From the NCBI GenBank assembly GCA_015847255.1, contig JADLZK010013162.1, forward strand, positions 124,001 to 188,000: 64,000 nucleotides of DNA, read 5' to 3'. Position numbers and translations under genes: made by a program. Below, piece after piece: positions 11,701 through 24,545 of the stretch. Numbering within the stretch: position 1 is the first letter of the stretch; each line of letters begins with the position of its first letter. The notes beneath the pieces were generated by a model, which saw nothing but the letters and a program-made list of their open reading frames with translations, had not been told where the DNA came from and searched no databases. This DNA comes from Hyparrhenia diplandra (lineage: Eukaryota; Streptophyta; Magnoliopsida; Poales; Poaceae).

Positions 11701-13664
11701 ATATAAGCCTGATGACACATTCTGTAGACAACCCTGACGACATCGCTTACGTCATAAATCAGTTCGTTAGACATGGATCGATATGATCGTGAGAGAGATC
11801 GTTGTGTTAAGTACGTGTACTACTATGTAATGGAAAACAAATTAAGCTACCAGGCTCGATAGTCGATAAACTTGAGAAGTGAGCAATCAGTGAACCGTAA
11901 AGCTCACTGTACTGTTTCTCTGCCGGGATGCCTGCAGGGAGGATCGGAAGAAGTACAGCACATGCAACGAACAGATCGACACACACGGTGTGCTGTGCGC
12001 TAGCTTAATTATAAACATAAAACAAGTGAACAGTCAGTGTCAGCTACTACTTAAGTACTATAGTATATTAACAAGTACTCGTATAATTAATTGTACTACA
12101 TGTATGTTGTATTATAGTACGATGCTATGCTTAGGTGGCACATGGTTGGACGATGCTTCTTATTCCCTCGATCTTGTGTGCTACTAGCTGCTAGTCCCGG
12201 CCGCCCCCATGTTGTTCAACTGTGCGTGCCTGTTTCACGATCAGAGTCAGAGAGAATCCCAGTGAATCGATCAACCATTATGGCTGGCTGACGATCGAGC
12301 GGGGGATCGGAGAGAAACAAAAAGGCAGGCTTGGGCTTCTTGGCTCCTAATCAAGCTCTCCAGCCAGCCAGCCAGTGCGTGATGAGATAGATTTCGAAGC
12401 ACATGCTTGAACGTGCATGCCCTGCTGATCTGTAGTGTGGGCGTTGTTGGCATTGGATGGCACGGCATGCGGCTGGACAAAAATATTCATGCAATCTATC
12501 GTGTGATGGTGAAAAGATCGATGCACAGGCATCGGGCGGAATCACTTGGATGCTGCAAGCCTGCCTGACCAAGTGGAGTGTGTGATGTGTTTCTTCTAAC
12601 GGTCTTCGAACACGACGCTTAAAATTAAATTTATGCAGTTGGCTGTCGTACATGTGGCCATCCTTAATGAGTTTGTCTTGTCTCGATTACTTTTATGGTA
12701 GCAACACGCATCAAAATTAACCACTCTCTACTAGAGCTGCCCAGCAGAGCAGTCAGAGTCAGTCAGTGATTAACTTATTACTGTTGGGCATTAATGACGG
12801 GTTCACGAAAGTAGAGTCGAGTATAATTAGAGATGTTTACTCCTGTCTGCGTGATAGATAAACTTCCAGCTCGAGATAGATGACATGTTGCTTTGATCCG
12901 TCCTGCAGCAGGAAAGAGAGACAGCACGCACATTTCAGTGCCGACGACGGCTACGACAGCGAGTCAAGTGCGTGTGATGAAGAATTGATCGATCTGTGAG
13001 AGTGAGATATTCTCAAAGATCAGAATCTTTCCTGGACAGAGGTGTATATATATAATATAAGGGCAACAAGATATTCTCAAGGTTTATACTAATATACATG
13101 TACTATTTCTGTCCTAAAAATCAAAGATACAATTCGACCAAATTCAAACCATCTTAGTTTTAATTATGTAGACAATGTTTAGTTACGAATCCAAGGATAC
13201 TTATTTACAGTATGATAAATCAATATTAATACTATTTATATAAATTTGATGAAACTTGAATCATTAGCTTAATACTTAAATCCAGAATTATTATTTTCTG
13301 GGCTTACGCAACAGCTAGCTAGCTAGCTAGGCCTGTCAGCTGCCAAAAAAAAGTTTAGAAGCATCGCTACGCACGCACACCAAAAGATACGCACGTACGC
13401 GCGACGCGCGTGCGGTTAAATGACGCGAGAATCTTGCTGGCCTTGTTGAGCGCCCTTGACTAAGTCACCACCACCAGGACTCTAATTCTACACGTACTCT
13501 AATTCTAGCTGTAGAGCATATACACGTGTACTATACTGCATGCATACCGCTAGATTCAAACTGCTGCTTCAAATAGTAAATTTCCTGCTCTCGAAATGAA
13601 AGAAATTGAAGGGGATTATTGGATCGGAGGGATTTTGTTGGACTTTTCACACGTAGGAGATTTA
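8788..13664. other. Intergenic, AT-rich, no gene seen apart from one MITE
   Basis: No open frame here resembles a known family. The sequence is rich in AT and in CTAGCTAG/GATCGATC words common in grass intergenic DNA. The only well-bounded element is the Stowaway-like MITE at 10389-10660. A lone ACTCCCTCCC at 10740 may be a MITE end. 13080-13300 resembles a degraded MITE interior (TCAAAGATACAATTCGACC) without recognisable ends. Confidence 0.4.
10389..10660. mobile_element. Stowaway-like MITE, copy 1
   Basis: The left end, after TA at 10387-10388, is CTCTCTGTATCACAATTAG. The right end is CTAATTGTGATACCGAGGGAG, its inverted complement with few mismatches, followed by TG where TA is expected. 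The inner right half (GACAAATCT...ATATAATTTTTACATTT) is closely similar to the MITE at 27049-27309, so both belong to one family. No coding capacity. Confidence 0.7.
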
Positions 13665-13995
13665 GGGCCTGCTTGGTTGCAGAGCACGCCATGTCACCAG
13701 AGTGTGGCGAACCGCCACAGATTTGGTTGCCCCCGCATGCTGCCACCACGAGTGTGGCACCATCACAACTGTGTGGCGAACAAAAACATCGCCGCAGTTG
13801 AGGCGAGCTTTTGTGCTGCAAAAGTTGTGGCCGCCATTACGTAAATCATGAACCAAACAACGTTGTGGCGGGAGTGTGGCAGCCATGCATGTGGTGTGGG
13901 TTGTGACGATTGATGGCAGCAACCAAACACCAACCCGCTCTATGTGGCTGCCACTAGTTTGGCAAGGCGAAGTCCGGCAGCAACCAAACAACCTC
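13665..13995. mobile_element. Tourist-like MITE
   Basis: Inverted ends GGGCCTGCTTGGTTGC (13665) and GCAACCAAACAACCTC (ending 13995) are flanked by TTA at 13662-13664 and 13996-13998. This is the 3 bp duplication of PIF/Harbinger (Tourist) elements. The interior carries many GTGTGGC and CCACA words and no convincing protein, although several frames are open. Confidence 0.65.
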
Positions 13996-13998
13996 TTA

Positions 13999-16900
13999 AT
14001 CCCTGCCCCTCAACCCCATTTTGGTTTTGAGATCAAACGAACAGGGTTGTGCACCTCTTCGGCTCTTGATCACCTCCTCATTGGTATCAACGTGGAAGAG
14101 CAGCACAGGACTGGCCGCTAAAGATATTTGCTCCCTTCACCTCGCAGCGCACATCATCGGACGTAAAGCCCAGAGACGCCCGGTTCGCCACACACGGGTG
14201 ACGCTCCGACGCCCGAGGCGGTCCATGGCGGCGTCTTCCCGCCCGTCGGCCCAAGCGGTAGGTAGCGGGATGGACGCTATGGCTCATATCTGCCGGGATC
14301 CACACTCCGCCGCCCACTTTCGAATGAATGGATCTGCACCTCCTCTCTGCTCGATCTGATTGGACTCGGCACCGTGCCACACCAAGAGCCAGGGAGCAAG
14401 AGAGGGAGAAGCATAACGAATAGCAAGGCTTTATTGAGGAACTCATCTTGGTGATTTGGAGGAAACCCCCCGCCAGCCTCCATGGCGCAAGAGGTCCGCC
14501 CACCTCCAAGCAAACAAGGATGTGGAGGACAAAGTCCCTCATAACTCCCAAAAAAGTTCATAGAAGGGACGGAGAGAATCGGCCCACTTGCCCTAGCCGC
14601 CGCGAGATCACCGGGAAAAAGGGCGGGGGCGGCGGAGGTTGAGGACGAGGATGATACTACGACACTACCGAAGCTTACTACAAAAAGCTGCTACACGCAG
14701 ACACCAAGGGAGACATGAAAGCCAGCCTTTTAGTTCGTTGATGTGTAGCAACATGGCTAGCCTTTGCACTCATCAATGGTTCCTCCCCAGGGTCCAAGTC
14801 CCTCCATTCTCGTTTTAGACTCTCACCTCGCGTCATTAGTAGTACCGTACTGCGCCATTGCCTCATCGACTTCAAGTCATCCTAGCGGCTAGTGGCATTT
14901 GCGTGTGAGGAGGTTCTCATTTGTTCTACACCTAGATTTTTGCATGTTTTGTTATTATACTGTTATGTTACGATAGTCATTTAAAGAGATATATTTAGCA
15001 AAAACAAAAGTGTAGTGGCAGTTTTGTAATAATTTGTATTAGGTCTAAAGCCAATTTCTTTCTTTATTTTCTTTCTTTTTTTTTTTGCTCGGGGTGCCTA
15101 TATAAAAGCAACTCTGGTCTCTTCGGGCTCATTACACGGAGCTGTTTTGTAGATGCTCGTTTGATGGTAAGAAGTCAGAGCCAGAGCCCTGCCAACCGGA
15201 AGTTTGTGCTGCCGCTTGACCCTAGCGATGATTTATCCTGGCTTCGCCACCGATTGGTGCCTTCTCATGATCAACTCGTAGTATATTGCACAAAAACGGT
15301 AGATTCAGTTACTTCCTTTCCCTCTATATCTGTCCACACACATTGTGGTATGTGCATTTATCGAGGTTGAAGTAGTCCCATGTGAACTGAGCATAAGTTA
15401 GTTGGATTCCTAGCTTGTGGTGATGTCATATTATCACTATCAGAATTGGAAACGGCAGTGACAACGTCCTATCTATTACTGTCAGGTTCAGAACCAATAG
15501 ATAGTTGCCCGGTTTTCCTCATAAACTGGTTCAATTCTCTTCTTCATATTAATATATACGTCGGAACAATCTGTTTCAGGATCTTTGAAAAAAAAAGTTT
15601 GACCTAATATACGGATAAAATCATTAATAATTTATGATACCAAATGAGTATAATGTAAAAATATATCTGATAACAAATCTAACGATATTAAGACTTTTGG
15701 CTGTTGTTTTTTACGGAAGGGATTTTTTACGGAGGGAGTACTAGGTCAGAGAGTTCTGGAGACTGACACCGTGTTCACACCATATACTACCATGTACTCC
15801 TACGTATGTAGAAATCGGAAGACCGCAGTATGGCAGGGGAGATGTGGACCATGGACTGCATATAGGCCAGCACTGAGCGCTAGCTGCTCGAACAAGCTGG
15901 TTCAGCTTGCTTGCTGGTGGTATTTTTATGAGTGGGCATGCACTGGAGCCGAGACCCGAGAGGTGCAGGTCTGACGTGAGGAAGACGAAGGCGCGCACGT
16001 TAGCCGGCACAGCAGCTGGGCTGCAGGCGGCTCCGATCGATCCGCATTGAATAGTACCGGGTTCCGGCCGGGGAACGAGATAACATTGATCGAGCCTAAT
16101 TGTTTAATCGAAGCTAATTAAGCATGTTATCGTTTACATGCGCCACACGACGCCTTCAGAAAGCATGGCGTCGGCGCGCATTATTCGATCTCTGCGAGCC
16201 AGACCTGAGCGCTAGCTGGTTGCTCAAGCATCAGCGGCTTTGTTGTTCAGACCATTCATCAAGAAGCTAGCATGCATCGATCACTAGCTCAATCAATCAA
16301 ATTCTTATATAACGTTCCATCACTGCCATTGCTACTGATATGATGTATAAGCAAAGCGTGATTTATTACTGTGAGCCCAAATTAGCTAGAGATCCTGCAC
16401 GTACGGTACCGACAGGCACACGGACTGCTAGCAGGTCTAGCAGGTACTGCGTCGCCATACCATATGGCTTGCGCTCTTGGACTTGCTTGCTGCCTGCCGC
16501 GGCAGCCGGCCGGCCGGTACCGGCAGGCCGCTCGCTCTGCCATGCATGTTGCCAGCGCTAAGGGCAAGCGTCCATCCACGACCCGTCTGACCCGACCGGT
16601 GTGATCGTTCCGGCCGGCCTCCTTCCTCCCAAATTTTTACCGGCAACGCCACATTTCTATCGTCTCTGCTTTTACTGATCCCGCGCATCGAGAACACTAG
16701 CAGTCCGGGAAATGAAGTCAGCGAGCATGGATTCTTTCCCATCAGGAAAAAGAGCACTAGCACTCCCAGTTCCCTCTCTCCTCCCTCTGCCACTATTTTG
16801 TCCGCTCCGAGCTGAGCTGAGCCAGCCCTTATTACTGTGCCCTGCCATGCCTGCCCCTCCCCTCCCCTCCCCGGCCTGGCCCTTCCCTCTCTCTCTCTCT

Positions 16901-17095
16901 CTCTCGTGTCCTGGTAAAGAAAAGACAGTTTGATTGCACAGCTAGCCCACCGCTCATATCATCCGCTTCCCCTCGCCCTTCTTTCTCTCACGCTCACAAG
17001 CAAACAAGCCTGGATCGAGCGAATTCAGCCGATCGAGCTTCAGAAACCCTCGCAAGAGACCAAGCTCTCTCAACCCTCGCTCCACTTTCTTCTCC
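13999..17095. other. Intergenic and promoter-side region upstream of the WRKY gene
   Basis: A moderately GC-rich block at 14100-14650 has open frames on both strands but nothing I recognise. 15600-15739 ends in TACGGAGGGAGTA, which looks like the 3' end of a decayed Stowaway MITE. 16000-17095 becomes CpG- and pyrimidine-rich toward the WRKY gene, with a CT microsatellite at about 16887-16907. No gene is supported. Confidence 0.4.
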
Positions 17096-17102
17096 TATAT
17101 AA
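17096..17102 (+). promoter_or_regulatory. Probable TATA box of the WRKY gene
   Basis: TATATAA lies 89 bases upstream of the WRKY start codon, within pyrimidine-rich sequence. The spacing suits a short 5' UTR of about 50-60 bases. This is a positional inference; no transcript evidence is available. If the 5' UTR is longer, the true promoter lies further upstream and this motif is incidental. Confidence 0.45.
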
Positions 17103-17184
17103 CCCTAAATTAGTTTGCTTCCTTCCTTCGGCTCTTGCGAATTGCCAAGAACAAAAGAGCTTAAGACTAGAGCTATAGCTAGTC

Positions 17185-20100
17185 ATGTGTGACTACTTCC
17201 TGCAAAGGATGGAGGGCGACCAGCACCAGCACCAGGCCGGTGACCTCACGGACGTCGTCCGAGCCGGCGGCGCGATGCATCAGCAGGCAGGTACCGCAGA
17301 GCTCTCTTCCACGGCCACGGGGTGGCAGTTCCCGGCCGAGCCACCAGCAGCTGGGCCCGGCCTCTTCCCGCCACCGCAGCCGTCGTCGTCGGATGGCGGC
17401 GCCGCGGGGCCGAGCGGCGACGGCGGCTTCGCGGACGCCTTCGCCGGCCTCCCGGACCCGTTCGCCAGCGACTTCCGCGCCTCCTCCTCCTCCCTCCCGC
17501 GGCGGCGGCCACGGCCCTGCCGACTTCTTCGACTTCGAGGTGCCTGCTGCTGTCGGTGGCGCCAGAAGAGGCGTACTGGTGGATACCGGCGGAGGCGGAG
17601 TGGTGCAGATGCCGGCGCTGTCGCCGAGGGAGATACGGCCGTACCCGCCGGTGGCGATGATGGGCGGCGACGCCGTGAAGATCGGCGTGCCAACGATGAT
17701 GCCCGGGCTGGCGGTTGGGCCGGCCTGTGCGTTCGACGCTATTGCCGGGATGCAGATGCCGTCGCCGCATGGCGGCGGGATCAAGCGCAGGTATTCAGCA
17801 CCACGCGCGATCGCTGCCAGATCTAGGCAGTTTTTTTACCATTGTCATTCGTGAAGCAATCCCTTCCTTGATTTCCTTTCCGCGGCGTTTCTGAATTTTG
17901 CATGGATTTTCTTGCGCTAGAGTGACTCACAGCTCGAGATTTGTAATTCAGGGAAAGCGGTGTCTTTTTCCTTCTCCCCGCCTGTTCTTTTCGTCATTCT
18001 GCATCTTCCAAGAAAGTTAAAGAGAATAAAACATCGACAGCCAATTTTTAACAAATTAAAAATGGCAAGATCAAATGTTCTAGAATCTAGATGAACAAAA
18101 AAAGTAGCTAGCTTGGTGAAGAAACAAATACACTAGCTAACTAGCATATAATCTACTCGGTTGGAAAAACAACTAGACTAGCTATAGCTACTAGAATTTC
18201 AGCTAAGTTAATTACTATTTATTAGTATTGTGCCAGAGCAACTTGGCCTATTTTCTTTGAGCTCAACTTGCTTCCTTGCAAACCCTAGTTTTTTATCATT
18301 TTTCGCATGCATATTTTTTGAGATCATATCATTGACGCATATATGTAACAATGTGATTACTCAAAAATTAAATTGATATTAATCATCTCTGATATGGTCT
18401 CTCTAGTACTAGTTACTTATTATTGGTGTTTGATGTGATCTCAAAATTAATTTGTGTTTGAGATATGCAGGAAGAACCAGGCAAGGAAGGTGGTCTGCAT
18501 CCCAGCACCTGCAGCATCCGCGGCAGGAAGGACCACAGGGGAGGTTGTTCCTTCTGATCTCTGGGCTTGGAGGAAGTATGGACAGAAGCCTATCAAAGGA
18601 TCACCCTACCCAAGGTATTGCCACGACTGACCTCTCTTCTAGTTCATGTATGCATTTTTTTGAATATATTCATGTATACATTTGAATATAGGCATACTAT
18701 ATATGTGCATAAATAATTATGGTGGTCATGTAATGATAATCATAAGAACATTATATATTATATATTTGCTCAAAGTACTCGGGCCTATTGATCCGGTATC
18801 ATCTCCTCAATCAAGAGAGGAGAAGACACACGGATTCCTATATTTTAACCTAGTACTATATATTCTACTACTTGCTTGCATTGCTGGTTAGTTGTAGAAG
18901 CTCACATGCTAAGGTACAAGCTAGGAGCTGAAGCTGAACTATATATATAAGTTGCAATTGGCAAGAAGTGCAGCATTTAATTGAACTCTATCATGGAATT
19001 TCTTACTAACGATTGTGAAGTTCAAGAACTCAGAGCTGCCTTTATTACCTTGTCCTCCTTTGAACCATATCATGGAATTTTCAATGTCCACAACGCTATA
19101 CACTTCAAAAAATATTGAGTTGATTCAATAGGGATTGCCATAAAAAACATCACTAGATGTTAAAAACAGATAACCAGTGCTTAAGAAAAATGTGTGAAGA
19201 AAAGTTAAACTTGCTTCGTGCACAATTGAAAATTGTTTTGCATTTCGATTTGGTTCATATAATAAGGTGCCAGCGCAAGGCCGTCTACTTGTATTTGATT
19301 CCATCTATGTTAATTGAAATGGCGCACAATCTCGTGCCCATTTGTTCAAAAGAACAAATTGATAATTGTACCAGATTTTGTGTGCAAATTTGCCATGTTC
19401 TGTAAAAGTATATATATGTAACCGCACAGAACTTAAAACTATGTTGACTTTTTACAAAAACTTTCTTATTCAGTGATAATGCTTTTCATTGTCAGGCACA
19501 TGGCACCAACAAATTCAGTTCAAATTTTCTATAAAACATTGTTAGTCTATTATATTTTTTGGTTGAGCATTATATATGGTTCCTTCACTTCTTGATGATT
19601 CTTCAGTAGTTTTCTTACTTTGCGATTTTTACATGCATGGATAGCAGTCTCAGATCCATGCACATAAATATCACCGACATTCTGTCAAAATATATTTTTT
19701 GTAGTCAGAAATATGGTCTACCTATAAGAAAAATACGCCAATAACTCTACAAAAACGTTTTGAGGTTGTTCTAGCTGTTTATATTTATTCTAAAATTTTT
19801 GTGAAGTAAGTAAAAAAATTGTTGACAATGGCAAACTATTTGTCCATATATATATGGTACAAAGCTCTAATTTCTTGTGACATAAGTTTAAGAAGCAGCA
19901 ATTTTTGCTGTGGTCTAACAACTAACTTCATGCCACTTAATATATGCACTACTTGTTGAGTTCTGAAATAGAAATGTGCATTTGTTCAGAGGGTACTACA
20001 GATGCAGCAGCTCTAAAGGATGCCCGGCACGGAAGCAGGTGGAGCGCAGCCGGACCGACCCAAGCCTGCTCGTCATCACCTACAACTCGGAGCACAACCA

Positions 20101-20707
20101 CCCTTGGCCGACGCAGCGCAACGCGCTGGCCGGCTCAACACGTTCTCACCACGCCAAGAACAGCAAGAACAACCCCTCGCACAACCAGCAGAAGCCAAAC
20201 CTTAAAGCCGAACCGGAGCATCATCAGGCCTCGCCGGCAGTCCCTACTACTAGCTGCGCCACCACCGCGACCGCAGCCACCAGCACCACCACCACAGCGA
20301 CCACGAGCACCACCAGCAACAGCACTCCTCCGGCGACGATGATGGCTGTGAAAGAGGAGGCAATGGTGGGGTCCGAGATGGAGAAGGGGATAGACCACGA
20401 CGCCTCTGTCTTGCTGGATCACGGTGATCTCATGCAGCAGATGTTCAGCCAGAGCTACTACAGGCCAATGATACCGGAGGCCAGCGGCAGCCACCACGCC
20501 GATGACTTCTTCGCTGACCTCGCCGAGCTGGAATCGGATCCCATGAGCCTCATCTTCGCAGGTGGTGATCCTGGAAATGAGAAGGAAATGGTGCCCAACA
20601 AGAGCTTGGGCGCCGATCCATTATTCAACATGCTAGATTGGGGTGCCACTAATGGTGTTGCTACTTCTGCAGGGAGTCCGTTTGAGCAAGACGAGAGTGG
20701 TTGGTGA
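17185..20707 (+). CDS. Group IIe WRKY transcription factor, three exons, one frame break in exon 1
   Basis: Exons are 17185-17790, 18471-18614 and 19990-20707. It is a nuclear DNA-binding protein expected to bind W-boxes (TTGAC). The start MCDYFLQRMEGDQ is the usual N-terminus of the WRKY14/35-like group. Before the WRKY domain is the basic stretch RKNQARKVVCIP. The domain is split by intron 2, after SPYPR as is typical: WRKYGQKPIKGSPYPR, then GYYRCSSSKGCPARKQVERS. The zinc ligands are C-X5-C and H-X-H in SEHNHPWPTQ. The tail is Thr/Ser-rich and then acidic (DDFFADLAELESD), a possible activation region. Exon 1 starts in one frame (GGFADAFAGLPDPFASDF) and continues in another (HGPADFFDFEVPAA), so one extra base lies near 17490-17515. 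Removing one base from the summed exon length gives 488 residues. As written, the start frame would miss the WRKY domain. Confidence 0.88.
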
Positions 20708-20945
20708 CATTGTTTAGCTCGCATCTACTATCGGCAAACGCAAGCATGCAGATATGCACGCGACACACATTCGATCGATCTCTAGGACAATAGCCATTGC
20801 ATTAATTAAGATGGAAAGAGGTAGAAAAGGATAAGATGAGGGCTACACTCTTGTTTTTGTGCCCCCCTCTTTTTAGTAGTTTCTTCTTTCGTTTTATTTA
20901 TTTATTCTAATTGATGTATTAGCTAGAATAAATACAATGCAAGCA
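20708..20945 (+). other. Probable 3' UTR of the WRKY gene
   Basis: AT-rich sequence after the stop, with GAATAAATACAATGC near 20926-20940 as a candidate polyadenylation signal. The transcript end is inferred from that motif only. Confidence 0.4.
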
Positions 20946-21273
20946 AAGATCGCACTAGAAATTGTTTCTTCTTCTCTCCTCCTCCTCCTCCTTCTTCTTA
21001 GCTTCTTCTTCTGTGTCATGGGGGCTAGCTATTTTTTGTTTCTATGTCCCGCTCTTTTTTTTTTTAGTTTAAGTATTTTTTTCATTTTATTTACTCTAAT
21101 GGATGTGTTATTTCCTCCGTTACAAATTATAAGTTTCTTTGACTTTTTGTTTCATTTATTTTGCTATGTATTTAAGATATTATTATATTTAGATGTAGAG
21201 CACAATGGATGTACTGAAAAAGTTCAAACAACTTATAATTTGGAACAAAAAGTAGATCATTGCAATTTACTTA

Positions 21274-21549
21274 GGCCTTGTTTAGTTGGCAAAAATTTCT
21301 AACTCAATGTGAAAAAGTTAGAATGTGGACACTTTGTAGCACGTTTCGTTTGTTTATGGTAAATATTATCCTACCATAGAGTAACTAGACTCAAAAGAAT
21401 CGTCTCGCAATGTACATCTAAACTGTGTAATTAGTTATTTTTTTACCTACATTTTATACTCTAAATATATGTCTTTTGGTGTATTTAATGTGATATGATG
21501 GAGAGAGAGTGGAAAAAGAGTTAGAAATTTTAGCCATCTAAACCTAGCC
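21274..21549. mobile_element. MITE with GGCCTTGTTTAG ends, copy A
   Basis: It begins GGCCTTGTTTAGTTGGCAAA and ends AATTTTAGCCATCTAAACCTAGCC, an inverted copy with some changes at the right tip. The interior (TTGTTTATGGTAAATATTATCCTACCAT, CAATGTACATCTAAA, GTCTTTTGGTGTATTTAATGTGAT) is shared with the elements at 22791 (opposite orientation) and 48564 (same orientation). No coding capacity. Confidence 0.7.
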
Positions 21550-22790
21550 GTAAAAATTGTCGGCTGTTGTAGGAGATTGGATGGTACAATATGGATGGAT
21601 TGTACTCATTCGTAGTAAGTTTCTTCAATGTTTCCTGTTGTCTAACAGGACATGCATTATATTCTATGTTCTCGGAGGAAAGGATATACAGAGTACTAGA
21701 ATCAAAAGAGAGCATATAAAGACAAGTCCTTCAAGACGTGATATAAAGCTGGGGGAAGGCTTATGCTTGCATGATCCTGTTAGTTTTAGGAAGTGCACTG
21801 ATGTGACCACAAGTGTTGCTGCCTCTCTCTCTCTCTCTCTCTCCTGTCTGGGCAGTGTACGTCACAGTGTAGTGTACGTCTGGCTGTGTAGAGAGAATCT
21901 GAAGATAAAGTGCTGGCTCCCAGCTCCCCTTGCTTGCACGAGAAGGGGATATGTTGGTGGTGGTACTACATACTTTTGTCTCCTGCTGCAAGGAAAATAC
22001 TGCACCTGTTTCTCAGAGCATCTTTTGTTTCCTCCCGCGTGGCCACACCCATCCTAAAAAACCATTACTGCCATATTACAAGTGTATGTATGTATATATA
22101 TATATATACATAGAACACGCACCCATCCAACAAAAACAGCATGTACTACTACTATACAATGTATGTACGACGTACTACAAATCATGCATGCAGGGCAGGG
22201 CCAGGGGCGGCACGAGAGACAGGTGCGTGCGTTGGCCAATCAATCTGGACAGTACGTACTGTGCATGCACGATACATACTGTACCTAGTACGCAGCTATG
22301 ACTATGAACATACGTGTAGCATGCATGTCTCTATTCCTGGGCGACACGAGTGGTAAAAAAAATCCTATCCTCCGCCCATATATATAGTGCTCCTGCACCA
22401 CGAGTTGTAGTGTATGGGGACACTCTGTTTTGAATACGAGCCCCGCCAATATATGTTGTTGGTCGCCATTGATGTCGTCGTACGTGTGTTGTTCCGGTGC
22501 ACGCGTACAATGCACACCCTTGCTTGGACCCTCGCATGTCGCTCGAAATAGTTGACTAGACTGATCGTGCACCAACCTTTATTTCAATCACCCAACCACA
22601 AGTAAAGAAGCGCGCGCGTGTCTCCGGCCGGCCGGCCCTGATTCTATCTCTTGCATTGCCGCATGTGGTGTGGTAGACCACACGCACGCATGCATGTCCA
22701 AGAAGCTCTCGGCAACAACAGCTAGCTAGCGCGCGTCCAAGCTCTGGCAGATTCGATATCGTCCCGTTCTTGGAGTGCGCGCGTGCTTAT

Positions 22791-23059
22791 GGCCTTGTTT
22801 AGATGGCTAAAATTTCTAACCTTTTTCACACTTTCTCTCCATCACATCACATTAAATACACCAAAAGACATATGTTTGGAGTATTAAATATAGATAAAAA
22901 AAAATAACTAATTACACAGTTTAAATATACATTGCGAGGCGATTCTTTTGAGCCTAGTTACTTCATGGTAGGATGATATTTACCACTAACAAGCGAAACG
23001 TCTTTACGATTAATGCGATGCGACATTCGGTTCTAAATATTTGCCATCTAAACAAGGCC
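22791..23059. mobile_element. MITE with GGCCTTGTTTAG ends, copy B
   Basis: Inverted ends GGCCTTGTTTAGATGGC and GCCATCTAAACAAGGCC are nearly perfect over 17 bases, flanked by TAT on both sides as a 3 bp duplication. The interior is the reverse complement of copy A. Superfamily is not certain, because the flanking triplet is not the TTA/TAA of Tourist elements. Confidence 0.75.
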
Positions 23060-23640
23060 TATATATGTAGGACGATGCGACATGTCTGCTCCGCGTTCTC
23101 CTCATGTTAGCTAGCTCTCGATTGCCTATGCACGATGGGGTCACCGGAGAATTTTGGTGCCTCTACAAAAGCAGTCGGGACGGATTCCGGCGACTGTATG
23201 CGGCTACCGGGCGGGAGGCGGTGGTAGGCAGCGGCGTGTATTTGGCGCCGCGGCGGCAGGTGGTGGCGGCGTGCGAGTCTTGCGGCGGCTAGGGTTTAGG
23301 TAGCAGAAAATCGAGCTTTGAGTGTTACCCTTTTAATTAATTATTTTCTTAATTAATTCCAACCGACATGTGTCTTTTGTATTTATAGTCGGGGAAGACT
23401 TGCACACTAAGCAAAATCGATCCTATTCCTAAATAATATAGCCTTGCATATGAAGTAAATCTATTTTATTCTTAAATAATTGTTGCCTAAGATAACTTGA
23501 TGGCGAAGATGATGCCTTAACGGCTGCGGTTGGCGGCGGCCAGTCACCCGAGCTGCTGCCCTGGCGTGCGCGGGTGAGGCCCATGGCCCCTCCGCCCGAT
23601 GTAATGTGACACATAGCTTTGCCGCAACTCCTAGTTTCGA
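23060..23640. other. Intergenic, short GC-rich block, no gene supported
   Basis: 23104-23292 contains a short open frame (MLASSRLPMHDGVTGEFWCL...) in CG-rich sequence that could be a gene fragment. It has no recognisable domain and no splice context. The rest is AT-rich. Confidence 0.3.
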
Positions 23641-23644
23641 TGGA

Positions 23645-24300
23645 GAAGGCTTTTTTTTTACTGAACCGAAGTCCCTACAATGATTTATTGAATTTAAAAA
23701 AAAAAGCAAGTTATAACAGGGCACTAAAAAAAAAGAGCAAAAAAAAAAAGCTAAAGAGATGGGAAAAACCTAAGACCAAAAAATATCCCTCAAGAGACAA
23801 AGAAGGAAATAAAAGAAAATGAGTGCCAACTGACACATTATTCTAGACTCTGAATCCATTCTAAAAATTGTTGTTATTGCTTACCTCTGACCTGTATCTC
23901 AATAAAGATAACTCTGTCATGAAGAATCTTTTGCAGATTTGCACACTCCACTAAATTCCATTAAAGATTAAGTCATTTCTTTCCCTCCATATGCCCCAGC
24001 ACATTAGAATGGTTGTTTCAATGAAAAAGGGGTTGTTAATCTGGACTTTAATATGATTAACCACTTCAGCAAAGGCATTATTGGGGAGATCTCAATCCGC
24101 ATCTCATTCCGGCATGTTGCAGCAAACGAACACCCAACAAAAAGATGATCGACAGTTTCTTCAGCCAGACTATTGCAGAAGGCACAAGTGTAGGAGTCCA
24201 GGGGCATGGCTTTTCTTCTTAAAATATTCATGTTACTCAGCCTGTCTTTGCATACCTCCAAGCTATCGGTCCTCGCACCCAAAAATTTGTAGTCTAGCTA
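23645..24300 (-). mobile_element. 3' fragment of an L1-type LINE, minus strand
   Basis: Minus-strand translation of 24282-24004 gives NMNILRRKAMPLDSYTCAFC then NSLAEETVDHLFVGCSFA, the zinc-binding region that follows the reverse transcriptase in plant L1 LINEs. The 23650 side begins with a T-run, read as the poly(A) tail on the minus strand. No intact reverse transcriptase is present. Confidence 0.6.
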
Positions 24301-24545
24301 AGGGCCTATAATCTTGTGAGGTCCTCTACCATCGAGAGAATGACTACGATGTACCAAGCGATCAATACATCAGGATCAGTCCAGAAGAAAGCCTAGTAGA
24401 GACCCACTTATGTGTGGGGAAGGCGGGGAATCCATTGGATTTGGCACCACTTCAACATCAAGCAACCATTAGCTGCCGCCCTCATCACCATACCAACATG
24501 CATTGGCACCTCTCAAACCTTTTTGAACCATGCATCCTTTGTGAC

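Noticed and set aside
14087..14551. 154-codon minus-strand frame
   Set aside because: No recognised domain, no splice context, and overlapping frames on the other strand. It could be decayed element DNA but is not supportable as a gene.
17179..17784. 201-codon open frame on the minus strand
   Set aside because: It is the shadow of the GC-rich WRKY exon 1, with Arg/Pro/Ser-rich low-complexity translation and no domain.
22080..22120. TATATATATATA run as a promoter
   Set aside because: It is a simple (TA)n microsatellite with no gene downstream.
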